Shown: positions 46,041-59,525 of the stretch, in pieces
Layout: the number at the start of each line of letters is the position of its first letter
How positions within the stretch are numbered: the stretch's first letter is position 1
Made by a program: the position numbers and the translations under genes
DNA from: Istiophorus platypterus
Taxonomy: Eukaryota; Chordata; Actinopteri; Istiophoriformes; Istiophoridae
Length of the DNA: 64,000 nucleotides
Assembly: GCA_016859345.1 (NCBI GenBank)
Contig: CM029119.1
Coordinates: forward strand, 2,400,609-2,464,608
Direction of reading: 5' to 3'
The notes under the pieces: generated by a model
What the model was told of the DNA's origin: nothing
The model's database searches: none
Seen by the model: the letters and a program-made list of their open reading frames with translations, nothing else

Positions 46041-46904
46041 GTAAGTGAGAGAGAGACATGGGTTCACATAGAATCATAGATAGACATAGATCACATAGAA
46101 AAGGGCAAAAAAGGGTGAGTTAAACAAATTAGGGGGACAAGAGTAATGGGTGCACATCAGTGTCTTTTAAAAGAATTCGTTTTGTTGGTGTGGAGAAAGA
46201 AAGAACTGTAATTGTCTTTCAATTATCCACCCTATAGCTTCACAGTTTGTCTCCATTAATGTTCTTTTATTAAGCAGCCTATCAGAGTAGAGCCTGTCTG
46301 CAGGCCCAATATACAACCAAGATGGGGCCATTACACCTCAATCTCAGCCTTTCTCTACTCCTCCCTCTCTCCCCCCATTTTCTATCCCTTCACATCCTTT
46401 TCTTCTCCCCCTTTGTGCTGTCATATATCTGATTTCATGCCGTAGAGATCTGACATGTAATTAGTTGAGGATTTGACCAATTAAGAGGATGAAGATGGGG
46501 TTGAGGCTTAGTGCTGAGATGTTTTGTCCCACTGTAGGTGGAAATGTCAACTTTCAGTGCTGTAACCTTTGTCTTGGGATAATAAAAGTGACATTGGATT
46601 CATTGACAAAGATTTGCCTTCAAGCCTCATACAGCTAGCCCTCCGCACTTCACTGAGGTGCATTCAATATGCAGTGTTATTGTGGTTTCATTCTAAATCT
46701 CTATTATGAATGCTTACTGGGATGAAGAAATATAATTTTGATAATGTATGAATTATCTTTTATAGGTAGAAAGAGCACGCTCTCTTTAGATTCTTCCTCT
46801 GTAACATCAGAGGGATTTTCCCTTCCCCAAAAGGGAGGCAGCTCTGGTGCCTGGTTGTTTCTTGGAAACTGAAAACTGAGTATACCTGTGAAGATCCCTA
46901 AATT
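46041..46904. other. Anonymous DNA
   Basis: No gene or repeat recognised. A higher-complexity patch at 46200-46520 is discussed as a possible conserved element. Confidence 0.4.
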
Positions 46905-47130
46905 CAGGTGATCCTTACCTCCCACATAGACTATGGCAGCTTTTTGCTCTCCAGAGCTGCTTTGTCTGCCACCAGACCTCTGCACAAGTCTAGAATGCTA
47001 CTACCCAACTATGCATGCCATTTCGGAAAGTTTGGAAGCTTTCCCTTGCAACTCTATTTAGCCCACTGGCTCCCTGTTGCAGCCCACATCCAGTACAAGT
47101 CTCTGGCATTAGCCTAGAAGGCATGTAGAA
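46905..47130 (+). pseudogene. LINE C-terminal fragment (CR1/L2/Rex group)
   Basis: One open plus-strand frame reads LTSHIDYGSFLLSR, then ATRPLHKSRMLLPNYA and HWLPVAAHIQYKSLALA. The order matches the conserved LDYCNSLL, a linker, and the HWLPV..RI.YK.L..AYKA block that follows the reverse transcriptase in CR1, L2 and Rex-type LINEs. It covers about 70 codons. I recognise no sequence of the element on either side. Confidence 0.7.
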
Positions 47131-47481
47131 GTGACTTTATCATCACAACTCTGTGACTTCTGATTCAATAATTCTGCAGTGGACAATTTATATTCAGTGG
47201 CAACATTCAACATACAGTAAGTAGCTTGAAGTAGCTTTTAATATCTTTTCTGGTGCCAAGAGACAGCAGTGGCTATTGTTATAACTTATTTCTATAATCA
47301 TGTTCTTATCCTTAGTCGCAACCCAATCTTAGATCTCTAGCTGCCTAAACATAAGAATAAAACTTGACCCTGGTTTAGTTGTGCTTAGTTGTTTAATATA
47401 AAATACCATGTGGGAGGTGACATTGTATCAGAGTTTTAAGCCTTCAATAAAATAAATTATCTTGGCTCAGTATCCTGTGTA

Positions 47482-47522
<41 letters not shown>

Positions 47523-50500
47523 GCATAAAGGAATTTGATAAAATTGTGAGATACATGTACAGTATTAGCATTTTGTTTCGGGTTGTCAGATATTCATGTA
47601 AACAAGCACATTTTACATTTTGATGAAATATACAGTAATTGCAGAGGTAACTAATGCTTAATATTAACATTTTGGTGTTCAGATGGTATAATTAATATAG
47701 CTGCTTAATGTCAGCATTCAAATGCTGTCATTGTGAACATGTTAGCACAATCTCACTTGTAAAAGCTGAGACCTCGCGCTAATCAGAATTTTTAATCAAA
47801 TAAAAGATGATACTGCCTTTGTAAATGTTGTTTAGTCCCTTCAGAGCATTTGTCATATGGTAATTCCTGTATGGTTCAGTTCTTCTGTGGAGTCACACCA
47901 GTGAGTTATTCATACTCCTTTAGATATACCAGCTATTAGTGTACTCATTCCTTGGAACAACAGTTATCTGGAGGCCAGATTGAAGAGTACACTTTGTTTC
48001 TCCAACCCTCTCTCTCTTTAAACACTGTCTTGACAGTGCTTTGTTCTCTTTCATGCTAATCTGTGACAGAAGAGTTGAGCAGAGAGGTGGTTATCCCTCC
48101 TGAACAAACACACTTGGACTGACAGCAGCATTTGTTAGACTGACAACAGCATTAGGCTGCCCATGTTCTTGTTGGCTTTACTGATACTATTTACACCTAT
48201 GTGTGTTAGCTTAGAGGTGTGAATCAACAAGACTACCAGATAGACTGATACATGTAAATGCACACAAAACCATGGTGCTTTCTGCTTCATAAAGCCTCCC
48301 TGCAGGGCCTGTAACCAGAAGAATGACAGCTGACCTGCCTGGATGCTAATGTGGCAGCTGGCATAAAATGTAATGATGTAAATCTCAGTGGGTCACAGCA
48401 CTGACACACATATCAGGCTTTGTTGTCTATTATCACTCCACCTGCCTGCATTTTACTGTTGTATGAACATTTTTTTTGGCTAACAACTTTCATTGAATGC
48501 GTGTCTTTCAATGTATGTGTGATTATTTTTCTCCCAGAGCACTGAAACACACCCAGCAACAGAGTTGTCCTCATACATAATAAATACTATGAACCAAGGT
48601 GTATGCAGCAACTGCATAAATACTGTGGTTGATATGCATATTTCAGGCTGTACAGACTACAGTTTGCTCTGAGCCATGTTAATGAATATGTTATGTGGGC
48701 CATGGTGATATTGTTCATTCATATATATTCACATGAGTGCAGTGAAATCGTTGCACTATTTGGAGCCATGGAAATGTAGAATAAATATTTATTTAGAAAT
48801 GTACAGCATGTAGTATAAGTTTACATAATGTTTCCTTTGATCTAACAAAGAGAGGGGTAGCAATTTCTTCTGGGGATCAGGTAGTAGAAAAAAACCCATT
48901 CAGATAAACAACAGAGGAAGGTGTTGATGAATGCAAAGCAGATGCATTTTAATCTGACAATATTCAATTAATCTTAATCATTTAACTATTTTAAGATTGA
49001 GTTTAATTTTAAGTAACAGGAGTAAAGCTGTGTCTCAAATCACCAATTCTTTACAATAGGTAATACATCAGTACTGTTTTGGCAATTATTATCAATGTAC
49101 TTTTCAACTTTATACTTGAGAGAATTCTATCAATATATGTAACATTTAATCAAATTGCAACATTGGAATATCATTTTAAATTAAACTCTTTAAGCAGTTT
49201 CACCGCCCCCCTTGATTTCATATAAATTTTATTGAAGCTGTGCTTTCATTTTTTTGTGCATTAATTTGTGCAAGAATATAATCCACTAGAAGCACACTTA
49301 AAAATATCCCATAATTAATATGCTTCCTATTTTAAGTGTATTTTATTTTGCCAATTTTCCAGTGGTAACACACTAAATAAAAAAAAAAAAACAGTATATG
49401 TTTTGGATTTGGTACACACGTAAAGCTAGCACGATCACCAGCCTTCTTAGGATACATCTATGGAACCATGAATATACAACATTTCACGGCAATCCATTCA
49501 GTAGTTGTAATTTTTTTTATTGTACAGTAATTTACCACGGCTTTCATTTTGTTGATAAATATTTATTCATTAACAAAAGTATGTTACATTTTTGTTCTTA
49601 TTTTCAAGGGTTAATTTTACTTAGTTTTAGTTTTGTTTTTGTTGTGAACAAAGTCTTTGAAAATTTTTTGTCATAGTTTCTGTTCATGAAATAAACACTA
49701 CTGTTGAACTAAAGTGGTGGACTAATTTACAGACTTACTGACTGACAGACTGACATTAAAGATTTATATGTATATGTACTTATATGTAACTAGAATATAA
49801 ATAATAATCTAGAAAATTCCAGCCTTATCGACTGTGCTTGAAATTGTTAGTTTAACATTAGGTTACCTTTTTATAAATGTTGGTATGCTAGCCTGAAGAA
49901 GAGCTTTTGTATTTCTGGGCTGAGATGTTTGACCGACCAGGAAACCACTGTAAATTGCGTCATTCTGCAGACTCATGTAGGTTGTTGAGTCAGACTTGGC
50001 ATTAAAGCAGTAATTAGTTCATTTGTGTGTCAATCAATTTGTCATTGAGTATCTGTTTGTCAGTGAAAAATGGAATGCATTTCATTATAGTTCTCATTTT
50101 CAAAGGCTACGTTTTACTTAGATTTTTTTATGAAAAAATGATTTGAAACTATTTTTACAATAGTTTGTGTTGATAAATTAACATCATTGTTTAAAGACCA
50201 AATGTGTTTAAGAAGACACTGACTGATCTGCCAGAGGGTAAATCCATCACCAATTGACTCTGCAAAAAGGTATCTCCTTTCACTCAAGACTGGTAGGGAA
50301 TATATGAAACATGTGAGCCTAACTGAGTATTTTAAAGATAAAAAGATGGCCTAAATGTAGCAAACACCCTCTAGGAAATGCATAAAATAGATAGACAAGA
50401 GACAAGATCAACACATCTCTGTAGGAATTCAAAGTGTAAGGTCTTCTTAATGCATTATTGAAAAGGCAGTGGCTTCTAGCCAGGTAAAATTTTCTGGTTC

Positions 50501-52824
50501 ATGAGCTGATTCTTGTAGCAGCAGCCCCAGCATCAAACATGAGACATTTTAATGGGAAATTCTAATGAGGTGCAGGTATTTAGAATACATCAGTCCAGAA
50601 TGCGGAGCAATCCCTCATTAGATTGGGCATGGTAATGAAAAAAAGAAATGATCTTTATGCTGCTAAGATTAAATCATGGGAATCAGGCCCTAAACAACTT
50701 TTTAATAGCACTCTCCTTTTCTATAAATATTAATTATTCACAGCTATCTATGCATAGCTGAGTGTGAATATTTCTCTTTCAGCAACATCTGATGAGCTTT
50801 CAATGAGCTCATTAAAATTACTACTTTGTTTAAGGAAGATTTTCTTGGAGTGGTTTGTTATGCATTTACATTTTTGTGCTTCTCAGTGAAATCTCTAAAA
50901 CTGGGTTCTCCTTTCTCTTCTTTGTTGGCGTATTTGTGCAGTAAGAGCCCCACATCTGCATATCTAGAGTGACATCCATTTTCTTTCTCTCCTTAACTGC
51001 CTCTTGCTGGTCTGAGGATTTCAAATGGTGACCCTCAGGCCACATTCACAAATATGGCTATTTCTGATGTAGGATGTGCTCTCAAAATACTACTTCTAAA
51101 ATGAATTTTTGCTAATATCTAACTAACCAAGGTTGTTGTTCACAGGATGCAGCATGTGAGGTATAAAATTTAGTTTACTTGACACTGCTTATAGACTCCT
51201 ATTCAGCTCCATCAAAATTCCATCAAATATCCCAGTGAGGGTTGTTCTTGTCAGTCTGAAGCCATAATCCATCACTGAACAGTCTGGGTGTTATTTTTCC
51301 TAAGAGAAATTGCTTTCTTATTTCTTTTGAAGAAATATCTTTGAAAGCAGTAGTGAAAGGTGCTGATGATGCTGAGTGTTCAGCATGTATCTGAACCTAG
51401 ATGTTATTGCTTCTAAATCATAAATAGTGGGGTCCAAAAGTTTGAGATCACTTTCCCAAAGTGGTCTCATAATTAGAGGGATACATATGTAGATAAATAT
51501 TAATATGAAGACAATATTCAAACTGAATGAGTAATTTCTAGTATTCTATGCAATATGCCCATACTTACATTATTACTACCTATGTCACACTTAAAGTTCA
51601 ACCTAAATATTGTGTCCCTATCTCTAGGCAATACTACTACAAATCTTAAAAGCAGTGGACTGGCATGAGCTTGTATGGCATTCTGGGTAGGCAAAGTAGG
51701 AAGCCTTTTCCCCCATGTTATGTGTCTTCCAGAAACAGGAGGAATTTACAAAGGTTTTGAAAGGCCTCATTTGGATGATAATCGATAAAGGTTATCACAA
51801 TCACGAAGTGTGTCATACTGTTAGTAATTCATTGAATTCGGTGATTATATATTAGATTCATGCACTGACTCATAAAACAAGTAATACTACAAAGCCATCT
51901 TTGTAGAGCAAGAGCAAACTGCTTAACATACCTCACTATCAAAGGTTTGAACAACCTCTCTGCTGCTATTATGGTTGAAATGCAGGGCTGCTATGAGATG
52001 CCTGTAGAAAAGGCAGATAATACAATTGCAATACAAAATCCCTGAATTAAATCCCACTGGTATGAAGATTATAATCTTTTTTTGTTCAAAATGTTTTGAG
52101 AGGTACTGATTTAACTATATGGTGATTTTTGGTTCTACATTTTAAGATTCTGTGGTTCCTTGTATTGTGTAATATAGAGAGGTTCTTCTGTTTTGGCAGC
52201 CCAATTTAATTTATATCATTGAGGTTTGGGCTGCTGTGTTAGCTTGCATCCATTTTAGCCATTCTCATTCTTTCACAATCACATAATATTTACCTGTGGT
52301 ACATTTTAAGGAAGGAGAACCCATTGCGCTTTAGTGCCAAATGGAAATGTCCCCAGTGAGAAGTCATTGGTGACACTGCTGAACAGCCATAACCAGTGCT
52401 GTTCGAGTAGCTACACTCTCCAATTTAACTGCCACCACTAATGCATATTTTGCTCTGATATTACTTAAACTGTCTACATATACGTTTATTACCTAAACTG
52501 ATAGGGCATGACTGTGTGATTATGCTTGAGCTGATTTGTATAACACTTCGTTCATTTGTTTTTACTTTTTATATCGAAAAGGCTGTTGGCCCAAAAGAGA
52601 GGGAAAATAGACATGCCTAATGGGGTTGTGGATGAAAAGTTTTAAACCACCACTAGCCCTCCTGCTCTCCAATGCAAACTCTACAAAGTACAACAGGATT
52701 GACCATGTAAAATCTGATATGAAGAAACCTGATAACACTGGCAGAACAACAGGCCCATCAATGGAACAACAGGCTTATTAACAAAACCACAACCCTGAGC
52801 TAAGTTTGTGATTTGGACAGGTGC
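47131..52824. other. Long stretch without genes or recognised transposons
   Basis: AT-rich single-copy-looking DNA. A frame of 92 codons (49398-49676, plus) looks like chance. Unlike the rest of the window, this stretch shows few transposon remnants and several high-complexity patches with TAAT-type words, notably 50430-50850. That pattern is compatible with regulatory constraint but not proof of it. Confidence 0.4.
47482..47522. repeat. Compound (TG)n(TA)n microsatellite
   Basis: About nine TG units followed by about twelve TA units, read directly. Confidence 0.95.
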
Positions 52825-52925
52825 ATATATATCTATATCTATATCTATATCTATAGCTATAGCTATCTATCATCTATCTGTCCATCTATCTATCTATCTA
52901 TATATATATATGTATATATACACAA

Positions 52926-53002
<77 letters not shown>
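52825..53002. repeat. Compound (ATATCT)n / (ATCT)n / (TA)n / (CA)n microsatellite
   Basis: About 178 bp passing from ATATCT and ATCT units through TA to two CA blocks separated by cgcacaaacac. Reading frames here, such as ISISIS and HTHTHT, are artefacts. Confidence 0.97.
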
Positions 53003-53003
<1 letters not shown>

Positions 53004-54930
53004 TCAACTGCCCTCTAGATGCTCTCTCTCGGTGAAGATCTCTCCCCTCCTTCCTCTGGATCAAAGTTACCATATTTTACACTTTTCAGAGCCTCTCTTC
53101 TGATTAGCTGTCTGTTTTTTTTTAAGTGAAATGCAGTCAAGCTAGCCACAGTTAATGGATTGCAGCCTACTACTGTATCTTTTTGACACTCAATGGTAAA
53201 TTCAAACGGTGATGGTCATTCAGAGCTGAAATGAGCTGAACAGACAGTTAAATGCTCCATCTGGCTCTAGTGTGGAGCTTTTGGCCTTGGACCTGGTTCC
53301 AGTGCAATCCCCTGGCTCATCTGGCAACATTTGGGTGACTTATTGCGATATTGCAGCATCCAAGGCCAATGCAGATCAAATGAGAGGTGGAGCCTGCTGC
53401 CCCTGGCACTAGCTCACACTGGACAGGACAGTGCCAGTGTGTGTTGAGGCCATCCAGGGAAACATGCGTGGCTGTGGAATCCAAGACCATCAGGGATACC
53501 AGGGAGGTGGGTGACTGGGCAGTTTGGACAGGAAGAGTGGAAGATTGCATACATGGTATATGCTTTGACTAGGCAGAAGCTACAGAGGTAAAGCCATCAA
53601 TCTAATTAACCTTATTTTGGAGATCTCACTTCAGGCAGTGGATATTAGCCCTTAACTGTGAGTAAGAAAGTTTGCAGTCCACACACACAGCCATAATTAT
53701 GCTAGATATCAGTCCAAGTATAACTCATAAAACAACACAAATGATAAAATGGGAGACTTAAAACAGTTATAACAAATTACAAGTCTTCAGAAAAATAACA
53801 TTAAAAGATGAAAAGATTGAAGGACAGACTGAACAAAACCCTAATAGGAGTCCTTAATACAGATTGATCAAAAAGCATAATAACAAATAAAAATATGTGT
53901 TTTTCCTGGTAAACACTTGATAAGACTAAGTCCTGCAAGGTTGGATGGTGGGTCTAGGTGAACTCCACTGGGGTATGGCTGAGAGCGGTGACTGTTTAGT
54001 TGTGACATTACAAAGTTATGGAAGTCCTGATGGCTTTTTTACAGGCACACTTTGTGAATATGGGCTGTATGCATTTCTCCGTGGATTTAGCATTCTGATA
54101 CACACGCATAATTTATGTAGCACCTAGAACTACTTTATTATCAAAAAGTCATGAAAACTCAATTTCTACTATATGGAATCTTTTATTCTGTTCTCTGGAA
54201 TATTATCTTTGATATCTTTTACTTATGTATATAATCACGATAATCCTCATGTTAGTATTTATTTAGCATGTCATGATTTACTATTGTTAGTTTGCATGCT
54301 ACACTGAAACCCTCTGAGATATGGTTCTTGAAATCACTAGGACTTGAGTCTGCATCTGTATCCAGGTGGAGAAATTAATGTAGAGTTCATTTTCTTTTGG
54401 TTGATAACATGCTTGAGGTAAATTTCTTAGGGACAGGTATGTCCATTGTGGTAGATTGGCAGTAGTATAATAAAAATCAACAGCTATCAAAACCTAACCC
54501 TATAAAAAAGCAACACTGCCCTTGTATCAAGAAGATAATGATTTATACATGAGTTTTCACCCAGTAATGCATTTCTATTGGTTTGCTGCTAGTTGCTAAT
54601 AAAGCCAGTCAGCTTTATGTATCAGCTTCTAGCATCTCTGGTTTTATAACCCATGCTGGCTGTCTCCTGGCCAATTTTGGCTCTCCATCATCCTCACATG
54701 TCAGAATCTGTCATTTAATGACAGAGATGCATTACTTTGCTATAGCTGATTATAGTATTACAGAGAACGCAGTTGTAGATTTTACAGACACACCATCCTA
54801 ATGAGTAACAAAGGGCAATAAGCTTAGAAATTGGTCAAGTGTTTTTTCAATTAAAAAAGAAAACTTCTGTCTCATCGTCTCCAATGTAGTAGGGAGCTGC
54901 TATTTATTATAGCTGCTGTTTGAATGTTCG
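53003..54930. other. Anonymous DNA, GC-richer block at 53250-53580
   Basis: 53250-53580 is distinctly GC-richer and holds overlapping frames on both strands (77 and 61 codons). I cannot assign it; an old repeat is as likely as anything else. The remainder is anonymous. Confidence 0.35.
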
Positions 54931-54957
54931 TGTGTGTGTGTGTGTGTGTGGGGGGGG
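54931..54957. repeat. (TG)10 followed by G7
   Basis: Perfect TG repeat running into a G run, read directly. Confidence 0.95.
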
Positions 54958-57950
54958 CAGTGAGAAGCAGAGAAAGGCCCATGGATTGTATTTAGTAATT
55001 AAAGCTTTATGATGTTGACTTTCCAAAAAACACTGCTTTCACGGATGATTACAAAACTAAAAAGCTCTGCATGATTTTGAATTTCATTTGTAGAACAGAG
55101 ATGTAGATTTGACTTTTTCCTTTTCCTGTACAGTTAGTAGATAAGTACCAGCTGCACTGTCAAAGCTTAATAAGCTTAGAAACTTAGATTGCCCTTTCTT
55201 CTTTCCCCTGTGACAGCGTTGGTGAATACACACTTCTCTATTTTAACTCACACTGAGAATATTCATTTTCTGTACAACTGCATGAATTACATCTAAGAGG
55301 GATAAGGAACAACACTGAAAATGGCAGATTGGCAATAAAGGGGGAAATTAAACCATTTATTTGTTTCAGTTGACCATTGTTGAGATATTTTAGGAGGAAA
55401 CAAGAATACCAATGGATTGACTTGACTCAAGCCTTTAGGTATTGATCAGTATTGTGAACTACAGGGAGAACTACTACCTAACTGATATCTAAGTCGAAAT
55501 AGGAAAAGTTGAAATAATCAGATGTACATGATCAAAGACCATCCTTATCAAATATGCATATGTTTTTTAGTTGAAAGAAATGCATTCCACATCTTTGGTA
55601 GAGCTCAAGGACACACACAGTACATTTTGTTGGGTAACACTGAATATTAACATAACCTTGGACAGGATCACAAGAGACGCATGCCCAGGACCCCAACACC
55701 TCCTCCACGTTAAATGACAAAATTGTTGTCCGTCATTGCCATCCAGAGTTACAGATGGCAGTATTTCTGAGCAGGTGCAAAAACTGCTTGGTTAATGCTG
55801 GGCAATGGTTTGGAGAGAAAACAAAACAAAAAAACTTGGTTAGAATAAAATAGTGTCCACAGTTGGAAACAGGGCACAAGCAGCTATGCCCCCTTTCAAA
55901 ATCACAAGCTTTGCTGACCCATCCATCCAATCTATCCATCCATCCCAACCTCCTTTGTTTAAGCTTTCATAACAATAATAGGAACAATGTGAAAGAAATT
56001 GTCATAACTCAACAAATAATGAACACTGTCTTTTTACATGTGTCATGCTCATATGACACCAGATAGTAGTAGACAAGTGTGTCCCATCTTGAAAAAATGG
56101 CAGCACTAACTACACCGAACTGATACTTTAGACAGACCTCTCCTAATACCACACTGAAATGGTATTCAGAGCTAAATGCTTCTTATTGGACTGATTGCTT
56201 TATTAAGTGCATTACTCCTCTTAGCTTCAAAAGAAATGACAGTAATAAATTCTACAATGTAGCTGTTTTTCTGTTTGTTCATTATGTGGGAATTAAATAA
56301 AATCAGCAAAACACCTGAGCTTGACTGAACTATGTACTTGTGAGCCATGCTAGGGAATAGATATTGGATGTTATCAATAATCAAGCTTTGCCAGTGAGCT
56401 CTGATACACCTCCATACTCTTTTGGTCTCAATGGGCGCTTGAGTCACTGAAAATGCAACACAGTACAAAGCACTTGAGTACTTGTAAATACTGCAAGTGT
56501 AGGTATTGGGAGGGGCCCTGAACACTCAGGCTGGCTTAGCAATGTTTGTGCTATGCAACTTTTAAATTCTTAATGTCACTGTATCTCTATTTACTAGGGT
56601 TTTAGCATATAGCTAAGTGGCTAGAGAGCTTGCATGACTGACCCTTTTTATTCAAACTGGCTGTTCCATTTCTGTGTATATTTGCTTAGTTTAACAAGGA
56701 TGCGCTCCACAAGCTCCAAATGCTCCTTGAGTCAACATGGTTGATTGTTGAGAGGTTTAAACAATCCTCAAAGCAATTTGTTGGCTGGGATAAATTAATC
56801 TAATGAATTGATTTGAGTCAATTAGATCGAAGGCTGAATTTCTTTGTCTTTCTTACTGGGTATGGTGTGTAAAGTGCACACCTTGTCGGACAATGGCTTT
56901 AAACCCCCATTGTCAGTGGAGAAGCAGGGACTAAATAAAACTTAGAGCCCCCTCTTCATCTCCACTTGTTGTTTGCCTCAAGCTCCACAACCTATGTAAT
57001 ATTTTTGCTTTGGTTTTTGTCAGCATGTGAGCTCTGTTGATATGGTTATAAATGGTATGGTAATATTTGATGCATAAGAGTTTTGGTCATTAGCAGACAA
57101 TAACCCACATTTATTGAAACGTGCACATGCGCTGGAGCTGAGCATTTTCGCAAATGAACATCATTCACTTCACAGGCTAAACATACAGTTCAGTCAATGA
57201 ATAGGCTGATAGCAGCATATTAGTTGTACCACCCTATCCATTTATCCCAGAACAAGAAAGGTTATTCTAAGCAGAACACATAATGGAAATAGCTAATCCA
57301 GGTACCTGGAGAATTAAGTGTTTCATGCAAATCCATGTTCTCTTTAAACTTATTAAGTGCAGGGGTGAAAGTAGGCTGATACAGTCTGGCACTGTGTACC
57401 TGAAAGAGGAACAACAAAACCAGTCACAGTCGTACTTTCAGCAAGAAAACACATCTGTTAATGTTATGTGATCTTTAAAAACACTTTGTCTCCTTACTAT
57501 TTGCTTCTAAGTCGTTCCTAGTTACTTCTGGACCATCTATGCTGCGTTTTTGATATGTGCTTGATGAAGCCAATTTTCCATTCATTACTGCTCCTTAACG
57601 ATAGCGCTGCAGCTGACTGATATCCAGTGCTGTTTGGTTTTGGCAGGGAGATGTTTGTTGCAGAAAGTTAAATGTGTACCAGAGTAAATTGTGATTTTTC
57701 ACGATATTCAGTTTTATACAACAACACAGAAAGCAAATCAGACAAGCTGTGTGTGAGATGTCGACTCGAGATTGCTCTGTAACTCATTTCAACGGTAGGC
57801 GACTGCTCATGCGTGTCTTTCTTTACTTCCTAAACAGTTTCTGTGAGGCGATGAAGGTTGCTGTAGTAGTACTGGCAAGAATTTAAAACTACTTTCAGCC
57901 CGGTTATGTGCACAATGTGATCTGAGATTTTTTTTTCCCCTTTTCAGTAT
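54958..57950. other. Anonymous DNA
   Basis: No gene or transposon recognised. The minus-strand frame at 56172-56525 (117 codons) lacks any domain. 56690-56860 is noted separately as a possible conserved element. Confidence 0.4.
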
Positions 57951-57951
57951 A

Positions 57952-57970
57952 TGTGTGTGTGTGTGTGTGT
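57952..57970. repeat. (GT)n microsatellite
   Basis: Perfect TG/GT run of about nine units, followed by an interrupted continuation. Confidence 0.93.
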
Positions 57971-59184
57971 ATTTGTGTGTATGTGCATATGACATGCCAT
58001 ATAAAGAATGTTAGACAGGAGATCAGAGCGGAGGAGGATCTGTGAAATGCTCCTTGTTAAAACAGTGAACTGGAAACACCCTGCATGGTACTAGAGACCA
58101 AATCACAGAGCAACACACTGCCAAGCCTTCCTGCAGCATGATATCTGTAGAGACTATCTGCAATGTCAGTGACAGTGTACTTGAAGCCTTATTAGGGGAC
58201 AATTTCTTCACAAAGATAGAAAGATGAGGACAATCGTACAAAACGAACGTGGTGCTAGTGTTCATATGTTTACCTTTACATTATTCTTTTATGTTGTGCT
58301 CATAATCCTATAGACTTTTGTTGGAGTATTATTAGTTCAATACTGTATAGGGTATCATTTTTTCAACAGTACATATATTGTGTACAAAAGTGATTTGCTG
58401 CCCAAAACTAGCCTGCATCTTCTTGATATTTAAAGCGCTATGATTCTGTGGCACTTCCACCATAAAGAAATGGCCAAGTGTCAAGCACTATAACCTCACC
58501 TGTTTATTTGTGAACTGCCATTTTTAAGCCTTGAGTCTGGCTTTTTGGACGATGCCATGTTGGGCTTTTGGACCCAGAATTAACCATATTTGCACAAGAG
58601 GGTGGAACATGGGAGGAGGGAGAGGTTGTACTGACTTTGAACCCAAGGACACTATGCACGGCTGCACTGTGCTAAGTAAATAGTAAATGACCTGTACTTA
58701 TAGAGTGTATCTGCAAATCTGAGGTAACATTACCAAACTCTGAGGTAACATTACCAAACTCATTGAGTAAGTTGAGTAAGTTTTATTAAGTAAGTTATTA
58801 ATGTTAAATAAGTTATAACACAATTATTAATTTGTATTCCCATGTATTCTGGGGTCCATGTCCCGTTAATTTATTTGTTTATGACATATGTTAAGATATC
58901 TATTGGATAAAGTTGTTTCTCTGTCTTTCAGAATAAGCAACATTACTGTGTGCTAGGTTTGGTCATGGCATGTGCACCCATACAATGCCACAAAAATGAG
59001 AATTAATAAATTGAACACAGTATGGCAGACTGTATTTTTTCTTTTTTTTTCAATAACTAAGCTGAGGGAATCATGTATTTTCAGATAGCTGTGTGGAGCT
59101 CATATAGTGAGAGTGCTGTTTCTTTTACCCTTTTCTCTAAACCCTACAATATGATACATTTCTTGGTATAACAATATTTTTTGC
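57971..59184. other. Anonymous DNA
   Basis: No gene recognised. It contains a 21-bp tandem pair at 58720-58761. Confidence 0.4.
58720..58761. repeat. Perfect 21-bp tandem duplication
   Basis: The unit tgaggtaacattaccaaact plus c occurs twice in a row with no mismatch. It is followed by loosely repeated gagtaagtt and taagtta words to about 58815. Confidence 0.9.
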
Positions 59185-59525
59185 ATCAAGCCAAGATCTT
59201 GATCATTGGGGACAGCTATGTTTGGTAGACAACAGACAAAATGGGAAGCAAGCCCGATATTGATAATCTCCATCCATTGGTTCAGCTGGGGTGGTCTGAG
59301 GTGGAAGAACCTTTTCCCCTTCTTTGACCAGTCCATTAAAGGGAGAGCAGTTCTAGATGTCCTCCTCATTCACTGGAGATGGGCTGGCATTGACCTGGCG
59401 ATGGCTCAAGTGTCAACCTCATTGCACAGTGAAGGAGGAGATGCACCAACTCATGAAGATCATAACCACTGGCATCACCCAGAGATACACGTGGAAGGCT
59501 GGTACCAATGTGGGGGAGACTGAGA
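59185..59525 (+). pseudogene. SGNH-hydrolase domain fragment from a transposon
   Basis: A first frame gives ILIIGDSYVW and then a stop (about 59198-59230). The GDSY is the block I nucleophile motif of SGNH/GDSL hydrolases. After a frameshift, the next frame gives ISIHWFSWGGLRWKNLFPFF and later VLDVLLIHWRWAGIDLA. These correspond to the ISWFGRGGMRW and DVLLIH-GGNDL blocks seen in fish transposon-encoded SGNH proteins. The block III Gly-x-Asn-Asp is destroyed (WAGID). Such domains occur in Ngaro/DIRS-like and some other fish elements. No recombinase or reverse transcriptase was found beside it, so the parent element is unknown. Confidence 0.55.

Noticed and set aside
52808..53103. Two overlapping plus-strand frames with ISISIS and HTHTHT
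   Set aside because: Translation of the compound microsatellite at 52825-53002.
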